Source of the DNA: an uncultured Bacilli bacterium
GTDB taxonomy: Bacteria > Bacillota_I > Bacilli_A > RF39 > UBA660
Assembly: GCA_910584085.1 (NCBI GenBank)
Contig: CAJTZY010000006.1
Span: 1-64,000 of the forward strand
Direction of reading: 5' to 3'
Length of the DNA stretch: 64,000 bases
The first letter of the stretch is position 1. The number at the start of each line of letters is the position of its first letter. The position numbers and the translations under genes are program-made. The notes below the pieces were generated by a model that saw only the letters and a list, made by a program, of their open reading frames with translations, made no database searches and was not told where the DNA came from. Shown here piece after piece: positions 1-8,749 of the stretch.

Positions 1-906
1 GGAAAAGTAGTAAGCAAAGCTGAATATGATAAATCATGTACAACACCAGAGACTTATTCATGTAAGGTAGTAAATGGTAAGTATTATGATAAGAACGGAA
101 AAGTAGTAAGCAAAGCTGAATACGATAAATCATGTACGACACCAGAACCAGTTAAATATATGTATGAATATAAATATGTACCAGATCCTGTTACAACTTG
201 TACAGATTGGTCTGAGTGGCAAAAAACTGTTATTAATGCAACTGATACTATTGAAGTTCAAACAAAAGTGTTTAATGAATTAATAGGATATAATAAAATA
301 AAGAAACAAATAGGGGTTAAAAGGACAACAACTACAACACAAGTAACTGAAAAATATATAAGTGGATATACAACAGAGTTAGTTGTAGTGGATACTAAAA
401 AAATTAATACAGGAAAGACTACTACTAAAACAGTAACAAAAGAAGTAAAAGTCGGTACTGTTGAAAAATATGCAGGGATTGGATCAGGTACAACTGTACC
501 AAAAGATACATCCACAACACATTATAAAAATGTAACTGCAAATAAAGGTGATTCATGTTCTTATTGTGAAAATGAAACAATATATACTTGGGAAATTTAT
601 AAGGTAGAGGATGTTCATGATGTCGTTACTACTACTGAACAAGTTCCAGTATATAAAATTGTAAATGTATATGAGGAAAAACCAGTTCCAATATATAGTT
701 ATAGAACTGTTCCAAAACAAGAAGTAAAAGAAGAAAAAGTATATGATTATGTCGATGAGGCAGTATATAGTGATATAACAAAATATAGATCTAGAACATG
801 TACTACTACTTTAGGACAACCTGATTATAAATGGAGTTTAAGCAAAAATGATACTGATTTAATAAATAAGAAGTATAAATTAACAGGAAATGTAAAGGAA
901 GTTTAA
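1..906 (+). CDS. C-terminal part of a tandem-repeat protein (5' end outside window)
   Basis: The frame is open from base 1 and in phase with the stop at 904-906, so this is the 3' part of a longer gene. It begins inside a 32-residue repeat (96-bp period) containing GKVVSKAEYDKSCTTPE; one full copy and part of the next are visible. After the repeats comes a Thr/Val/Lys-rich region of about 250 residues with a Cys-x2-Cys pair (SCSYCEN) and many Tyr-Lys-Val stretches. There is no transmembrane segment or LPxTG motif at the C-terminus. Repeats of this kind are common in exported or surface proteins of low-GC Firmicutes, but I do not recognise the family. A clear intrinsic terminator follows directly. 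Function unknown; a cell-surface role is inference. Confidence 0.75.
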   Translation, partial: GKVVSKAEYDKSCTTPETYSCKVVNGKYYDKNGKVVSKAEYDKSCTTPEPVKYMYEYKYVPDPVTTCTDWSEWQKTVINATDTIEVQTKVFNELIGYNKIKKQIGVKRTTTTTQVTEKYISGYTTELVVVDTKKINTGKTTTKTVTKEVKVGTVEKYAGIGSGTTVPKDTSTTHYKNVTANKGDSCSYCENETIYTWEIYKVEDVHDVVTTTEQVPVYKIVNVYEEKPVPIYSYRTVPKQEVKEEKVYDYVDEAVYSDITKYRSRTCTTTLGQPDYKWSLSKNDTDLINKKYKLTGNVKEV

Positions 907-932
907 AAAAAAGTGTTTTAAACACTTTTTTT
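905..932 (+). terminator. intrinsic terminator
   Basis: AAGTGTTT-T-AAACACTT is a perfect 8-bp hairpin followed by a T run, just after the repeat-protein stop codon. Confidence 0.85.
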
Positions 933-944
933 ACTTGTTTTTGT

Positions 945-973
945 TTGACAAAGAAATTTCAATGTGTTACTAT
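945..973 (+). promoter_or_regulatory. sigma-A type promoter
   Basis: Consensus TTGACA (945-950), 17-bp spacer, TACTAT (968-973), placed 37 bp before the start of the next gene. Confidence 0.8.
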
Positions 974-1009
974 TATTATAGTAAAATAGAATACCATAGG
1001 AGGTGAACT

Positions 1010-1429
1010 ATGAAAGAAACATATATATTTGATTATGTTAATGAAAATGAATTTAGAAAACTTGAAAGATCAATAAAAAAATATAATATGTTGGCATATA
1101 AAAAATTATATTTTGAATATTATCCAGCTTTAAAAGAGGGAAATTTTTTAGGTAAACTTGTATCAACAAATAAATCTAATAATACTTCTACATATGAATT
1201 AAAATTACCTACAGATGCCATGTTTTCAAAAGTTCACGGAGATATAAAGTTATATTATATGGTATATCATAGTGAAAAAATAGTTATGCTAGATAAGTTT
1301 GAACCTATGGAAATATTAAATGAAGGTCATGCATCTGAGCTTGTTACATACAAGGGTGTAATGGTATCAAAACAACATTCTGAAAAAGATATGTTTAAAA
1401 TTAATTTGCTTAATATGATACAAAAGTAA
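1010..1429 (+). CDS. hypothetical protein, 139 aa
   Basis: A strong AGGAGGTG Shine-Dalgarno lies 4 bases before the ATG, and a near-consensus promoter is upstream. The product is soluble, has no signal peptide, and is rich in Tyr, Lys and Glu. I recognise no catalytic motif or family. It is a monocistronic unit between two terminators in what appears to be host DNA. The middle (residues about 50-100) alternates short hydrophobic and polar segments, suggesting beta structure. Confidence 0.7.
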   Translation: MKETYIFDYVNENEFRKLERSIKKYNMLAYKKLYFEYYPALKEGNFLGKLVSTNKSNNTSTYELKLPTDAMFSKVHGDIKLYYMVYHSEKIVMLDKFEPMEILNEGHASELVTYKGVMVSKQHSEKDMFKINLLNMIQK

Positions 1430-1460
1430 AAAATATAGAAATTATTCTCTATATTTTTTT
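1428..1460. terminator. bidirectional terminator between convergent genes
   Basis: AAATATAGA...TCTATATTT hairpin with an A run before and a T run after, so it can serve both the rightward gene ending at 1429 and the leftward gene ending at 1459. Confidence 0.7.
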
Positions 1461-2715
1461 ATTTTATTAAAACTTGTTTATCTATATTTGAAATATGTTT
1501 AGAATTTTCCGCTAATTCACTCATAATTACTTTCATTTCGTTTTTATCACCAGATGCATGAACTATATAATGTTTGTTATTTAATTTTCCAAGATATATC
1601 ATGACATGACCTGTTTCATATAATAGTGAAGGATAATTATTAGATATTATATTTATCTTTTCAATGTTGGATTTATTACTTAAAGATATAATTTTCCCAA
1701 CACTACTATTTTGACTAGATGTATTTCTTGGAAAGGTAAATCCAAAAGTTTTATATACATTAGCAACATAGCTAGAGCAATCTACACCCTTGTCCATACC
1801 ACCCCAGCTATAATTAATATTTTCATATTTGAATGATTGAATATATAAATTTCTTTTAGTATATGGAAGATATCCAATATGTACATTATCTTTAGATATA
1901 CTTATTTCGTTCTTACCAACATATCCATTTTTATTTTTTATTGGAATAATTAAATTATACCCATTTTTTGAAGTATTTATAAAGGGAAGTTTAACACCCA
2001 TATCAAGTATAGTGTTTTGAATCTCAAAGCTGGGTGTTGTGATGATACCAAAGTCTTTATTTTTTACAAAAAAATTATAATCATCCTCACTTGCAAGTGC
2101 GATATCACTTGTTTTTACCCATCCAGCGTATGTAGTAGATAAAACAAAATCCCATTTCTTATCCTTACTTTCATGTAAAATTAAAATAGGGGTATTTACA
2201 TATAACTCACTTTCTTGTAGAACATCAAAATTATACGTATTTTTTTCTTCAAAAAAGTGGATATCAGTAGGAAATGATTTTAAATTGGTACGATGCACAA
2301 TAATACCTTTTTGTATTGTATTTTTATCCATAATTGAATCAATACTTCTATTTTCTAAAATTATTTCAATTTCATTTAGACTAACTTCAACATTTCCATT
2401 ATACTTTGGTAAATCTGGAATTTTATAATAATTTATATAACTTAATATATCTGATTTAGAAACATTTTTAATATTATCTAAGTCATACATAGTATTAGAT
2501 TTTGCCATAATATTTTTATTATATTTCTCTATTTCATTAGTAGTAAGTAATATATCGTTTACATCTAGTTTTTCTATAAACGGAATAGAATTTTCTGGAA
2601 TAATTTCCATATGTTCATCTTTAAATTCATCTTTAACTATAATATTATGTTTTTCATTAGAACAACCAGTATAAATTAAGGTAAGTAATATACCATAAAT
2701 TATTAATTTTTTCAA
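1459..2715 (-). CDS. NlpC/P60-family peptidoglycan hydrolase lipoprotein
   Basis: I chose a TTG start at 2715: it follows a GGTGA ribosome site and sits just downstream of a good promoter, and it gives a short lipoprotein signal (MKKLIIYGILLTLIYTGC) with the lipobox Cys at about residue 18. The C-terminal 130 residues are an NlpC/P60 domain: catalytic Cys in DCSSYV, His in GHVMIYLG, and a third polar residue in the HASG segment. The middle contains SH3-like sequence (AGWVKTSDIAL). Family members cleave D-gamma-glutamyl-diamino acid bonds in peptide stems outside the membrane. The upstream extension of the frame has no ribosome site and overlaps the promoter, so I excluded it. A cell-wall turnover role is likely; the exact substrate is unknown. 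Confidence 0.85.
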   Translation of the reverse strand: MKKLIIYGILLTLIYTGCSNEKHNIIVKDEFKDEHMEIIPENSIPFIEKLDVNDILLTTNEIEKYNKNIMAKSNTMYDLDNIKNVSKSDILSYINYYKIPDLPKYNGNVEVSLNEIEIILENRSIDSIMDKNTIQKGIIVHRTNLKSFPTDIHFFEEKNTYNFDVLQESELYVNTPILILHESKDKKWDFVLSTTYAGWVKTSDIALASEDDYNFFVKNKDFGIITTPSFEIQNTILDMGVKLPFINTSKNGYNLIIPIKNKNGYVGKNEISISKDNVHIGYLPYTKRNLYIQSFKYENINYSWGGMDKGVDCSSYVANVYKTFGFTFPRNTSSQNSSVGKIISLSNKSNIEKINIISNNYPSLLYETGHVMIYLGKLNNKHYIVHASGDKNEMKVIMSELAENSKHISNIDKQVLIK

Positions 2716-2731
2716 TATAATCACCAAGTTT

Positions 2732-2760
2732 AGTATATAATATAATAATTGCTTTTTCAA
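2732..2760 (-). promoter_or_regulatory. promoter of the NlpC/P60 lipoprotein gene
   Basis: On the minus strand TTGAAA (2760-2755), 17-bp spacer, TATACT (2737-2732). Its position supports the TTG start at 2715. Confidence 0.7.
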
Positions 2761-2869
2761 TAATAACAGTTAGTCAAAAATCACCAAATTATTTAAATTA
2801 GATTAATTATAGATTAATTAATTTTTAAATGTTATAATATAACTGTAAAAATGGATTGGAGAATTATTT

Positions 2870-3148
2870 ATGGATATAGTTTTTGAACTTATTTTTGAAT
2901 TATTAATAGAAGGTGGAATTGAAATAAGCGCTAATAAAAAAGTAAATAAGTGGATTAGATATTTTATAATATTTTTGCTTGTAGTACTTTTTTCTGCCGT
3001 GATATTTGGTTTATTATTTTTAGGTATACTTATTTTAAAAAAAAGTCTACTTGGTGGAATATTCATTATAACTATTAGCGTTATGATGCTTGTTTTAAGT
3101 ATAATTAAGTTTAAAAAAATATATTTAAGTAAAAATAATTTAAAATAG
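2870..3148 (+). CDS. small integral membrane protein, 92 aa
   Basis: Two strongly hydrophobic segments (about residues 30-55 and 58-80) flanked by Lys-rich ends. A TATAAT -10 element lies at 2833-2838 and a TTGGAGAA ribosome site precedes the ATG. No recognised family; the composition suggests two transmembrane helices. It stands alone between the divergent lipoprotein gene and the XRE-membrane protein gene. Confidence 0.6.
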   Translation: MDIVFELIFELLIEGGIEISANKKVNKWIRYFIIFLLVVLFSAVIFGLLFLGILILKKSLLGGIFIITISVMMLVLSIIKFKKIYLSKNNLK

Positions 3149-3244
3149 TAAAATAGTATAATATAAGATAAAGGTTATGTAGCCTAAGAAGCCATTGATA
3201 AAATTTTAATTTGAAATTAGAATTATTAGTGAAAGGAGTTTTTT

Positions 3245-4042
3245 ATGCAAGACAAAAAGAATTTTGGAAAATATATATCAGAAAAAAGAAAGGAATTAGG
3301 ACTTACTCAAGAAGAACTTGCAAATAGATTATATGTAATTCCAACTACCGTTTCAAAGTGGGAAAGGGGTATTACATATCCAGATATAACTATGATTACA
3401 GATTTATGCAGAGAATTAAATATTTCTGAACATGAGTTTTTTATAGCATGCGATGATCTTGCTGTTAGTAGGGAAAAGATGGAAGCAAAAAGATATAGAA
3501 ATATTATAAAGGTAATTAATTATTCTTTTTCTGTAAGTTATTTAATTGCTATTATAACTTGTTTTATTTGTAATTTAGCAATAGATCGTAAATTATCATG
3601 GTTTTTTATAGTACTTATATCTATTTTAATTTCATTTTGTATGACTAATTTACCTATTTATATAAAAAGGGATAAATTTAAAATAGTAAAAATAATAGGA
3701 TTAATTCATATACTAACTTATTTACTTTTATTTGCAATTAATTTGTTTGTAGGTGGTTCTTGGTTTATCGAATCCGCTATAATAACTACTTTTGAATTTG
3801 GATTGCTATGGATAGGAATTATAATTTGTAATTTTACTAAAATAAATGTATCATTTAAAATTAGTATTAGTTTTATATTGCCTGCTATATGTGCAGTTTT
3901 GACAAATCCTATTTGTTCTAAAGTATTAAATATACCAAATGAAAATGATGATATATATAATAGAATAATTGCTTTAATATTTTTAATTATATCTATAATA
4001 ATGCTCTTTAATGGAACTATCTCGAAAAAACATAAAAAATAA
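3245..4042 (+). CDS. XRE-family transcriptional regulator fused to a membrane domain
   Basis: Residues about 8-65 are a classic Cro/CI helix-turn-helix (ISEKRKELGLTQEELANRL then TTVSKWERG). From about residue 90 the protein has several hydrophobic segments, likely six transmembrane helices, ending in a basic tail. Many low-GC Firmicutes carry such HTH-plus-membrane proteins, often beside cell-envelope or toxin-related genes; their input signals are mostly unknown. GAAAGGAG provides the ribosome site and a strong terminator follows. Confidence 0.8.
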   Translation: MQDKKNFGKYISEKRKELGLTQEELANRLYVIPTTVSKWERGITYPDITMITDLCRELNISEHEFFIACDDLAVSREKMEAKRYRNIIKVINYSFSVSYLIAIITCFICNLAIDRKLSWFFIVLISILISFCMTNLPIYIKRDKFKIVKIIGLIHILTYLLLFAINLFVGGSWFIESAIITTFEFGLLWIGIIICNFTKINVSFKISISFILPAICAVLTNPICSKVLNIPNENDDIYNRIIALIFLIISIIMLFNGTISKKHKK

Positions 4043-4047
4043 AATAT

Positions 4048-4079
4048 AAAAACTACCTTCAATTTGAAAGTAGTTTTTT
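4048..4079 (+). terminator. intrinsic terminator
   Basis: AACTAC-C-TTC / GAA-A-GTAGTT hairpin with an AATTT loop and a T6 run, directly after the XRE-membrane gene. Confidence 0.8.
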
Positions 4080-4138
4080 CATTATAATATATATATTTAG
4101 TATATAGTATAAATTTTCCTTACAATAAGTATGATTAA

Positions 4139-5359
4139 TTATTTATTTTGTTTTAATTTTTTTAAGGCTTTAAATCTTCCACCGATTTCTTCAGTTTGCT
4201 TATCAATAATTTCTAGATTAGAATGTATATTATCATAAGCATCGTCTAATAGGTTGATGTTATTTTTTATTAATTCCATTATATTTTCAAAGCTATATAT
4301 GATTTCTTTTCTAGTAAATGCTTGTTTTATATCATCATATAGTAATTTTTCAAATAAATGATTGGGATCTGCATTTGACTGCGTTATTAGAGTTGATAAA
4401 GGTTTAATATCAAAATTACCTTTTCCATTTATAATAGATGCAGTATTTTCATCTATGAGATTTAATACAAATAGATTAGTTGGATCATAACAAAATAGCT
4501 TGTCATTTTCTTCAACTAAAGTAATGGAATGATTTCCAGTTTGATTAATCATTCTTTTGAAAATACACATTATTATACTGGTAAAGACTTTACTAGAAAT
4601 ATTACTTTTTACATTCCTTTCAATTTCTGGTTTATAATCGCAACTAATTGCTTCCTTTTTTGTAGGCACTTTACATGAAAGTATTGCTGACTTTTTATTA
4701 TTGATGGTTAAGTAATTATGTAATAATTCTGAATATGATAAACATACACCTTTACCTTTTATTACATCAAAGGAATACATACCTGGTAATAGCAATCTTT
4801 CTTGTAATTTATAACAGTGTGATTTACTTACAGAATAATAACCATTCCACAACATATATGTAAATAAATGACATTGATCTAAGGAACTATTTATATTAAG
4901 CTCATCTGCTAATAATTTATAGTTTTTTAATATTTCATTATAACTAATTAAAGATTCCTTATATAAATCCCGATATTCTTTTTCACTATTACATGTAGTA
5001 TATAACATAAGTGCTTGAACCAATCCACAGTTATAATCTGATGCTTCAATAATTGAAAGAAGTTCCAAATTTTCATTGTTTTTTCCTTTTTCTAAATCTT
5101 CATTTTCGTAATTTCCATCTTTTCTTTCTTCAGAAATTGAAATAAGTCTATATAAATCCCTAAATGAGATATTATTATTTTCTTCTTTTTCGCTAAGTTC
5201 TTTCTTTAAATCGTCAACCCTTCTTAATTCAATAATTTTTCTATATGCTAATAAAACTTGTTGATTCTTATTTAAGCCTTCAAAGTCTTTTCTATAATTA
5301 TTTGTTTTTTCATCTATCAATTTATATTTGCCACTTATTTTATTGTTTTCATCCTTCAT
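4139..5359 (-). CDS. transglutaminase-fold protein, about 406 aa
   Basis: The ATG at 5359 follows a perfect AGGAGG; the frame extends a few codons upstream but through the ribosome site, so I excluded that part. The central part has the papain-like triad order: Cys in GKGVCLSYSELL, His in GNHSITLVEE and Asp in FCYDPTN, about 120 residues apart from first to last. This is typical of bacterial transglutaminase-like enzymes, which can be proteases, crosslinkers or inactive scaffolds. The N-terminal 130 residues are charged and helical; the C-terminal 80 residues look coiled-coil. No signal peptide, so cytoplasmic. A second gene with the same triad lies nearby (6531-7163). Substrate unknown. Confidence 0.6.
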   Translation of the reverse strand: MKDENNKISGKYKLIDEKTNNYRKDFEGLNKNQQVLLAYRKIIELRRVDDLKKELSEKEENNNISFRDLYRLISISEERKDGNYENEDLEKGKNNENLELLSIIEASDYNCGLVQALMLYTTCNSEKEYRDLYKESLISYNEILKNYKLLADELNINSSLDQCHLFTYMLWNGYYSVSKSHCYKLQERLLLPGMYSFDVIKGKGVCLSYSELLHNYLTINNKKSAILSCKVPTKKEAISCDYKPEIERNVKSNISSKVFTSIIMCIFKRMINQTGNHSITLVEENDKLFCYDPTNLFVLNLIDENTASIINGKGNFDIKPLSTLITQSNADPNHLFEKLLYDDIKQAFTRKEIIYSFENIMELIKNNINLLDDAYDNIHSNLEIIDKQTEEIGGRFKALKKLKQNK

Positions 5360-5545
5360 ATTTTTTACCTCCTGCAATATTACTTTGCTTGCTAATTAAT
5401 AATGTATTTTATTATAACTTATTTTATTTAAAATGTAAATATTAATGATAAAACTAGTAGGGATGAAATTTTTAAGCGATTGCCATAGTGATATTGACTT
5501 TTTTAGTAAAAATGATAAAATATACAGCAATTAATGGGGGATTGT

Positions 5546-6289
5546 ATGGATAAAATAAAAATTAATAGGAACAATAATGAAGGACAAATAGATTTAAAAT
5601 ATGATAGTGAGCAATATAATATTGAATATGTTAAAAAAGAAGAAAAAATGATATTTGTTGTAAAAAGATTAATTGATGATCGAGTAGTAAAAATATTTGA
5701 TGATAATATAGGTTTTATCTTTCAATATGATGAAGGTAAGAATAGTCATTTTTTTGTATCATGTTGTGTGGGATATGACAATGGAAATAGACAATATAAA
5801 CTAAGACAATACATCGATTATTATCATCTTTGCGATGAATTAATTTTAAATGAGGAAATTAGTGTTAACGCATTCTATCTCGACGATTTTAATATTGGAT
5901 ACGATTCATCCTTTATGTCTATAGTTCAAGGAAGTTCTAGCAATAGTACGCGATATGGATGTTTTAGATTTGGTGATTCTACTAGTATGATGCCATATTT
6001 AACTTTTTCTTTGAATGACCTAGCGAACAATATCGATAAATTAAATTCTACAAATTTAAGATTTTTGGCAAGTGAATTATTTATAAAAGGAAGAAGTAAA
6101 ATGTCAATCGATGAATTAAGAGAACAAATGAAGAATTTATTACTAACAACAAAGACAATTGGAAGTATCGATATTAATAATTGCCTTTCCGAAAATAATC
6201 CAGAAAGTAGTAGATTGTGGACAGTCGATGAATTTGTTGAAAAATATCAACCTTCTAAAAAAGTGAAAAAAATTGGCTCTAAGCAATAA
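5546..6289 (+). CDS. hypothetical protein, 247 aa
   Basis: The ATG at 5546 is preceded by a GGGGGA ribosome site. A soluble acidic protein with several aromatic-rich segments (QYIDYYHL, NAFYLDDFNIGYDSS) and no recognised motif. It lies between the two transglutaminase-fold genes but on the opposite strand, followed by a good terminator. Function unknown. Confidence 0.65.
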   Translation: MDKIKINRNNNEGQIDLKYDSEQYNIEYVKKEEKMIFVVKRLIDDRVVKIFDDNIGFIFQYDEGKNSHFFVSCCVGYDNGNRQYKLRQYIDYYHLCDELILNEEISVNAFYLDDFNIGYDSSFMSIVQGSSSNSTRYGCFRFGDSTSMMPYLTFSLNDLANNIDKLNSTNLRFLASELFIKGRSKMSIDELREQMKNLLLTTKTIGSIDINNCLSENNPESSRLWTVDEFVEKYQPSKKVKKIGSKQ

Positions 6290-6299
6290 TAAAATATAA

Positions 6300-6332
6300 A
6301 AAATAATATCAGTTTTTAGATATTATTTTTTA
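6300..6332 (+). terminator. intrinsic terminator
   Basis: AATAATATC / GATATTATT hairpin followed by T5, just after the stop at 6289. Confidence 0.75.
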
Positions 6333-6425
6333 TAGCAATTTTATAAATTGATGCAATTAGGCATAGCTTTTTTTACTACATACACTCAAATAACTTTTCT
6401 AAAGAATGAACTCTATTTTAAATAA

Positions 6426-6460
6426 TGAAAAAAGTTCATAATATCAAATATTATGAACTT
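6426..6460 (-). terminator. leftward intrinsic terminator
   Basis: An 11-bp perfect stem, AAGTTCATAAT / ATTATGAACTT. On the minus strand it is followed by T6, so it can terminate the leftward gene at 6531-7163. Confidence 0.75.
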
Positions 6461-6500
6461 TATATATAGTTAATCGCCAAAGTGCGACTTTTAACCTCAA

Positions 6501-6519
6501 TGGTGCCCGAGAGAGGGAA
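6501..6519 (-). other. relic of a tRNA 3' end (possible old attachment site)
   Basis: TGGTGCCCGAGAGAGGGAAG reads on the minus strand as the 3' half of a tRNA T-stem, an acceptor strand CTCGGGC, discriminator A and CCA. No 5' half of that tRNA is present nearby. It has the same form as the true attL core at 7300, so it may be the scar of another element that used a tRNA with a GCCCGAG acceptor. Confidence 0.45.
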
Positions 6520-6530
6520 GTACAACAACT

Positions 6531-7163
6531 TTATTTCTTTATAGTATTATTATAAAAAACTGTAGTGTCATAATTGCAATGTGGGCCTAATTGCTGTAAT
6601 GTTTCATCACTTATTAAACAATAATCCAATGGATTCCTTCCTTTTTCTCTATTATAAATTCCATATATAACATCATAATGTTTTGGCAAGCCATCAATAG
6701 TTATTATATTCCATATGTGTTTAACCCTATTTCCGTTTTCTAGTTCTCTTGTTTCACCTCTTATTGATGTAGACTCTATGCCTAATTTTGTGCATATATC
6801 ATTTATAACAGGTACAATTCCAGCACATATAGTTTTCTTTAATAACAATGGAGCATATTTATCACTAACTTTTATTCCCCAATTATTATATATCTCAATT
6901 ATTTGACAAGTGACGCTGCCATCATTATTATAATCAAGATTATGCTCATAATTTATATTATTTACTAACCAATTAAATATAAATATCATTTTTTCTTCTT
7001 GAGATAAATCTAATGGTATTATGGAAATTAATTCGTCCAATTGTTTGTGATATTCTTCATCTAATTTTTTGATAAATGCATTCCACTCATTTTCAAAAAT
7101 TTCTTTTGAAACGATTTGTCCCAAACTATTATAATAAGTTCTATTTTTGATTATAAATCCCAT
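6531..7163 (-). CDS. transglutaminase-like superfamily protein, 210 aa
   Basis: A Cys-His-Asp order is visible: KKTICAGIVPVINDIC (Cys), VKHIWNIITI (His) and HYDVIYG (Asp). The segment ICAGIVPVINDICTKLGIES with a following IRG strand is typical of the core domain. The N-terminal 60 residues are helical. An AGGGAGA ribosome site precedes the ATG. It lies between a tRNA 3' relic and attL, so it may have arrived on an earlier element. Cytoplasmic; substrate unknown. Confidence 0.7.
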   Translation of the reverse strand: MGFIIKNRTYYNSLGQIVSKEIFENEWNAFIKKLDEEYHKQLDELISIIPLDLSQEEKMIFIFNWLVNNINYEHNLDYNNDGSVTCQIIEIYNNWGIKVSDKYAPLLLKKTICAGIVPVINDICTKLGIESTSIRGETRELENGNRVKHIWNIITIDGLPKHYDVIYGIYNREKGRNPLDYCLISDETLQQLGPHCNYDTTVFYNNTIKK

Positions 7164-7235
7164 ATAAAATCTCCCTTATATTGTATATTGTTTTTGACAA
7201 TATGCAAGTTTCCTTGGCATATTCATAATATCATA

Positions 7236-7264
7236 AAAACGACTTTTTTGACAAGTCGTTTTCT
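7236..7264. terminator. hairpin, possible terminator
   Basis: AAAACGACTT / AAGTCGTTTT stem with a TTTTGAC loop, just outside attL on the host side. A second small hairpin (ACTCGAAAAGTTCGAGT) follows. Its role is not clear; it may insulate the integration site. Confidence 0.4.
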
Positions 7265-7299
7265 ATTATTACTCGAAAAGTTCGAGTTTCATATCAATC

Positions 7300-7317
7300 T
7301 GGTGCGAGTGAAGGGAC
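7300..7317 (-). other. attL core (18-bp tRNA-Leu 3' end duplicate)
   Basis: TGGTGCGAGTGAAGGGAC is identical to 57692-57709, where it forms the CCA end, acceptor strand and part of the T-stem of a complete tRNA-Leu. The integrase gene starts 91 bp inside. The 5' part of the tRNA lies on the right flank, so right-hand DNA is the tRNA-bearing chromosome side. Confidence 0.9.
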
Positions 7318-7377
7318 ACTATTCTAATGTTTTAATTTTCCTTTTAAATAAAGGGTTAAACAGGCATTAATAATTAC

Positions 7378-7404
7378 TTTGGTCTTACTTTTGGTCTTGT
7401 TTTT
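7378..7404. repeat. candidate integrase arm-binding repeats, left
   Basis: A tandem TTTGGTCTT...TTTGGTCTT pair ends in a T run. Nearly the same 27 bp (25 matches) recurs at 57548-57574 near attR, in the same orientation. Paired direct repeats near both att cores are typical of arm sites bound by the N-terminal domain of tyrosine integrases. Confidence 0.55.
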
Positions 7405-7407
7405 AAT

Positions 7408-8487
7408 TTATATATTCAATTTATTTAATAATTTTTCTTGTGAATTTGGATAGAGGTGTGAATATGTATCTAATGTTATTGAAATATTTTCGTGTCCTAA
7501 ATATTCACTAATTACACTAATTGGAACATCTTTATCAATACACATACTAGCAAATGAATGTCTAAAATCATGTATTCTGATTCTTTTTTGAATATTTGCT
7601 TTTTTAATGTTCTTATCGCAATGATTTTTAAGAGTTGTTAAAGCTATATTATCAAATATCCTTCCTTCATCTTTTAAATCCATTTTTTTGAATGTATCTT
7701 TTACAATGTTTAGCATTTGTATTTTTCTGTTTGATTTATCGGTTTTAGGATCTGTTTCTTCTATATCATATTTTTTATAGCGAGGACTATAGGTTTTGTC
7801 TATATTAATGGTATTAGATTTAAAATCAATATCAGATTTAGTTAAAGCTAGTAATTCTCCACGCCTCATACCAGTATAAAATAATATTGTAAAAAAATTA
7901 CGATAATCTATATCATTTTCGTATTGAATAAAATTATCAAATTCGTCTTTTGTAAGAAAATTCATTTTTTTACTTTTCTTTCCCTTTGGTTCTTTAAAAT
8001 TATTAACCTTTATTATTACATTTTCTCTTATTCCAAAAAAGGTACAACCATGTTTCAGTAAAGATGAAAATGTTGTATAAATTCTTTTTTTTGTATAAAT
8101 TGATAACTGTAATTGATTAATTTTATCTTGCCATTTTAAGATATCATTTGGAGTAATTTGTCCAACGATTTTATTTTCAAAGTAGGAAAGTATATAATTT
8201 TCAATATCATCCTTATATTTTAGATATGTTGATAACTTTATCATAGGCTTTTTATGATTTAAATATTTATCATAAAGTTCTTTCAATGTCATTTCTTCAT
8301 ATTCATTATATTTTTTATTTTTTAACATATTTTCTTCTTGATATGCTTTCCAATATCCATCTCTTCCAAGCCACTCCTTATTGTGTTTTGTTATTTGTTT
8401 TCTATTTCCTTTTTCATCTGTTATGTAAGTTCTTATATAATATCTTTTTTGCCCATTTATTTTTTCCTTTTCTTCATATACTGGCAT
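7408..8487 (-). CDS. int: tyrosine recombinase integrase
   Basis: A 359-residue phage integrase that recombines attP with the tRNA-Leu attB. The N-terminal 60 residues form the arm-binding/AP2-like domain (RYYIRTYITDEKGNRKQITK), then a SAM-like core-binding domain (about residues 65-165), then the catalytic domain. Catalytic residues visible: Arg in TGMRRGELLAL (about 209), HDFRH with His and Arg (about 306-309), His in YLGHENI (about 332) and the nucleophile Tyr in DTYSHLYP (about 342). The ATG at 8487 follows AAAGGAGATGG; a longer reading would start inside that ribosome site. It lies just inside attL and is transcribed toward it. Confidence 0.95.
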   Translation of the reverse strand: MPVYEEKEKINGQKRYYIRTYITDEKGNRKQITKHNKEWLGRDGYWKAYQEENMLKNKKYNEYEEMTLKELYDKYLNHKKPMIKLSTYLKYKDDIENYILSYFENKIVGQITPNDILKWQDKINQLQLSIYTKKRIYTTFSSLLKHGCTFFGIRENVIIKVNNFKEPKGKKSKKMNFLTKDEFDNFIQYENDIDYRNFFTILFYTGMRRGELLALTKSDIDFKSNTINIDKTYSPRYKKYDIEETDPKTDKSNRKIQMLNIVKDTFKKMDLKDEGRIFDNIALTTLKNHCDKNIKKANIQKRIRIHDFRHSFASMCIDKDVPISVISEYLGHENISITLDTYSHLYPNSQEKLLNKLNI

Positions 8488-8668
8488 ATTGCCATCTCCT
8501 TTCAAATTAGTTCGCTATATTAACATTAATTTATTTTTTTGTCAAATTGTCGAACAAATGTTTACTTTTTGATAAAATAATTATATAATAAATATGCAAA
8601 TAAATCAATGGAATTTTTTGGTAAATTTTTCCAATTGATATAAAAGTATTGGAAAGGGAAGTGGTGTT

Positions 8669-8749
8669 ATGTATAATTTAAGAGTAGTATGTTGTATGTT
8701 GTTAGTTGTATGTTGTAAATCTAGATTAAATAGGAGTATGGCAGTATGA
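8669..8749 (+). CDS. short Cys-rich hydrophobic peptide, 26 aa
   Basis: ATG preceded by GGGAAGTGGTG. The product (MYNLRVVCCMLLVVCC then a basic tail) is a tiny membrane-type peptide, with its stop overlapping the next start (ATGA). Toxin-like or leader-peptide roles are possible, but there is no family evidence. Low confidence because of its size. Confidence 0.3.
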   Translation: MYNLRVVCCMLLVVCCKSRLNRSMAV

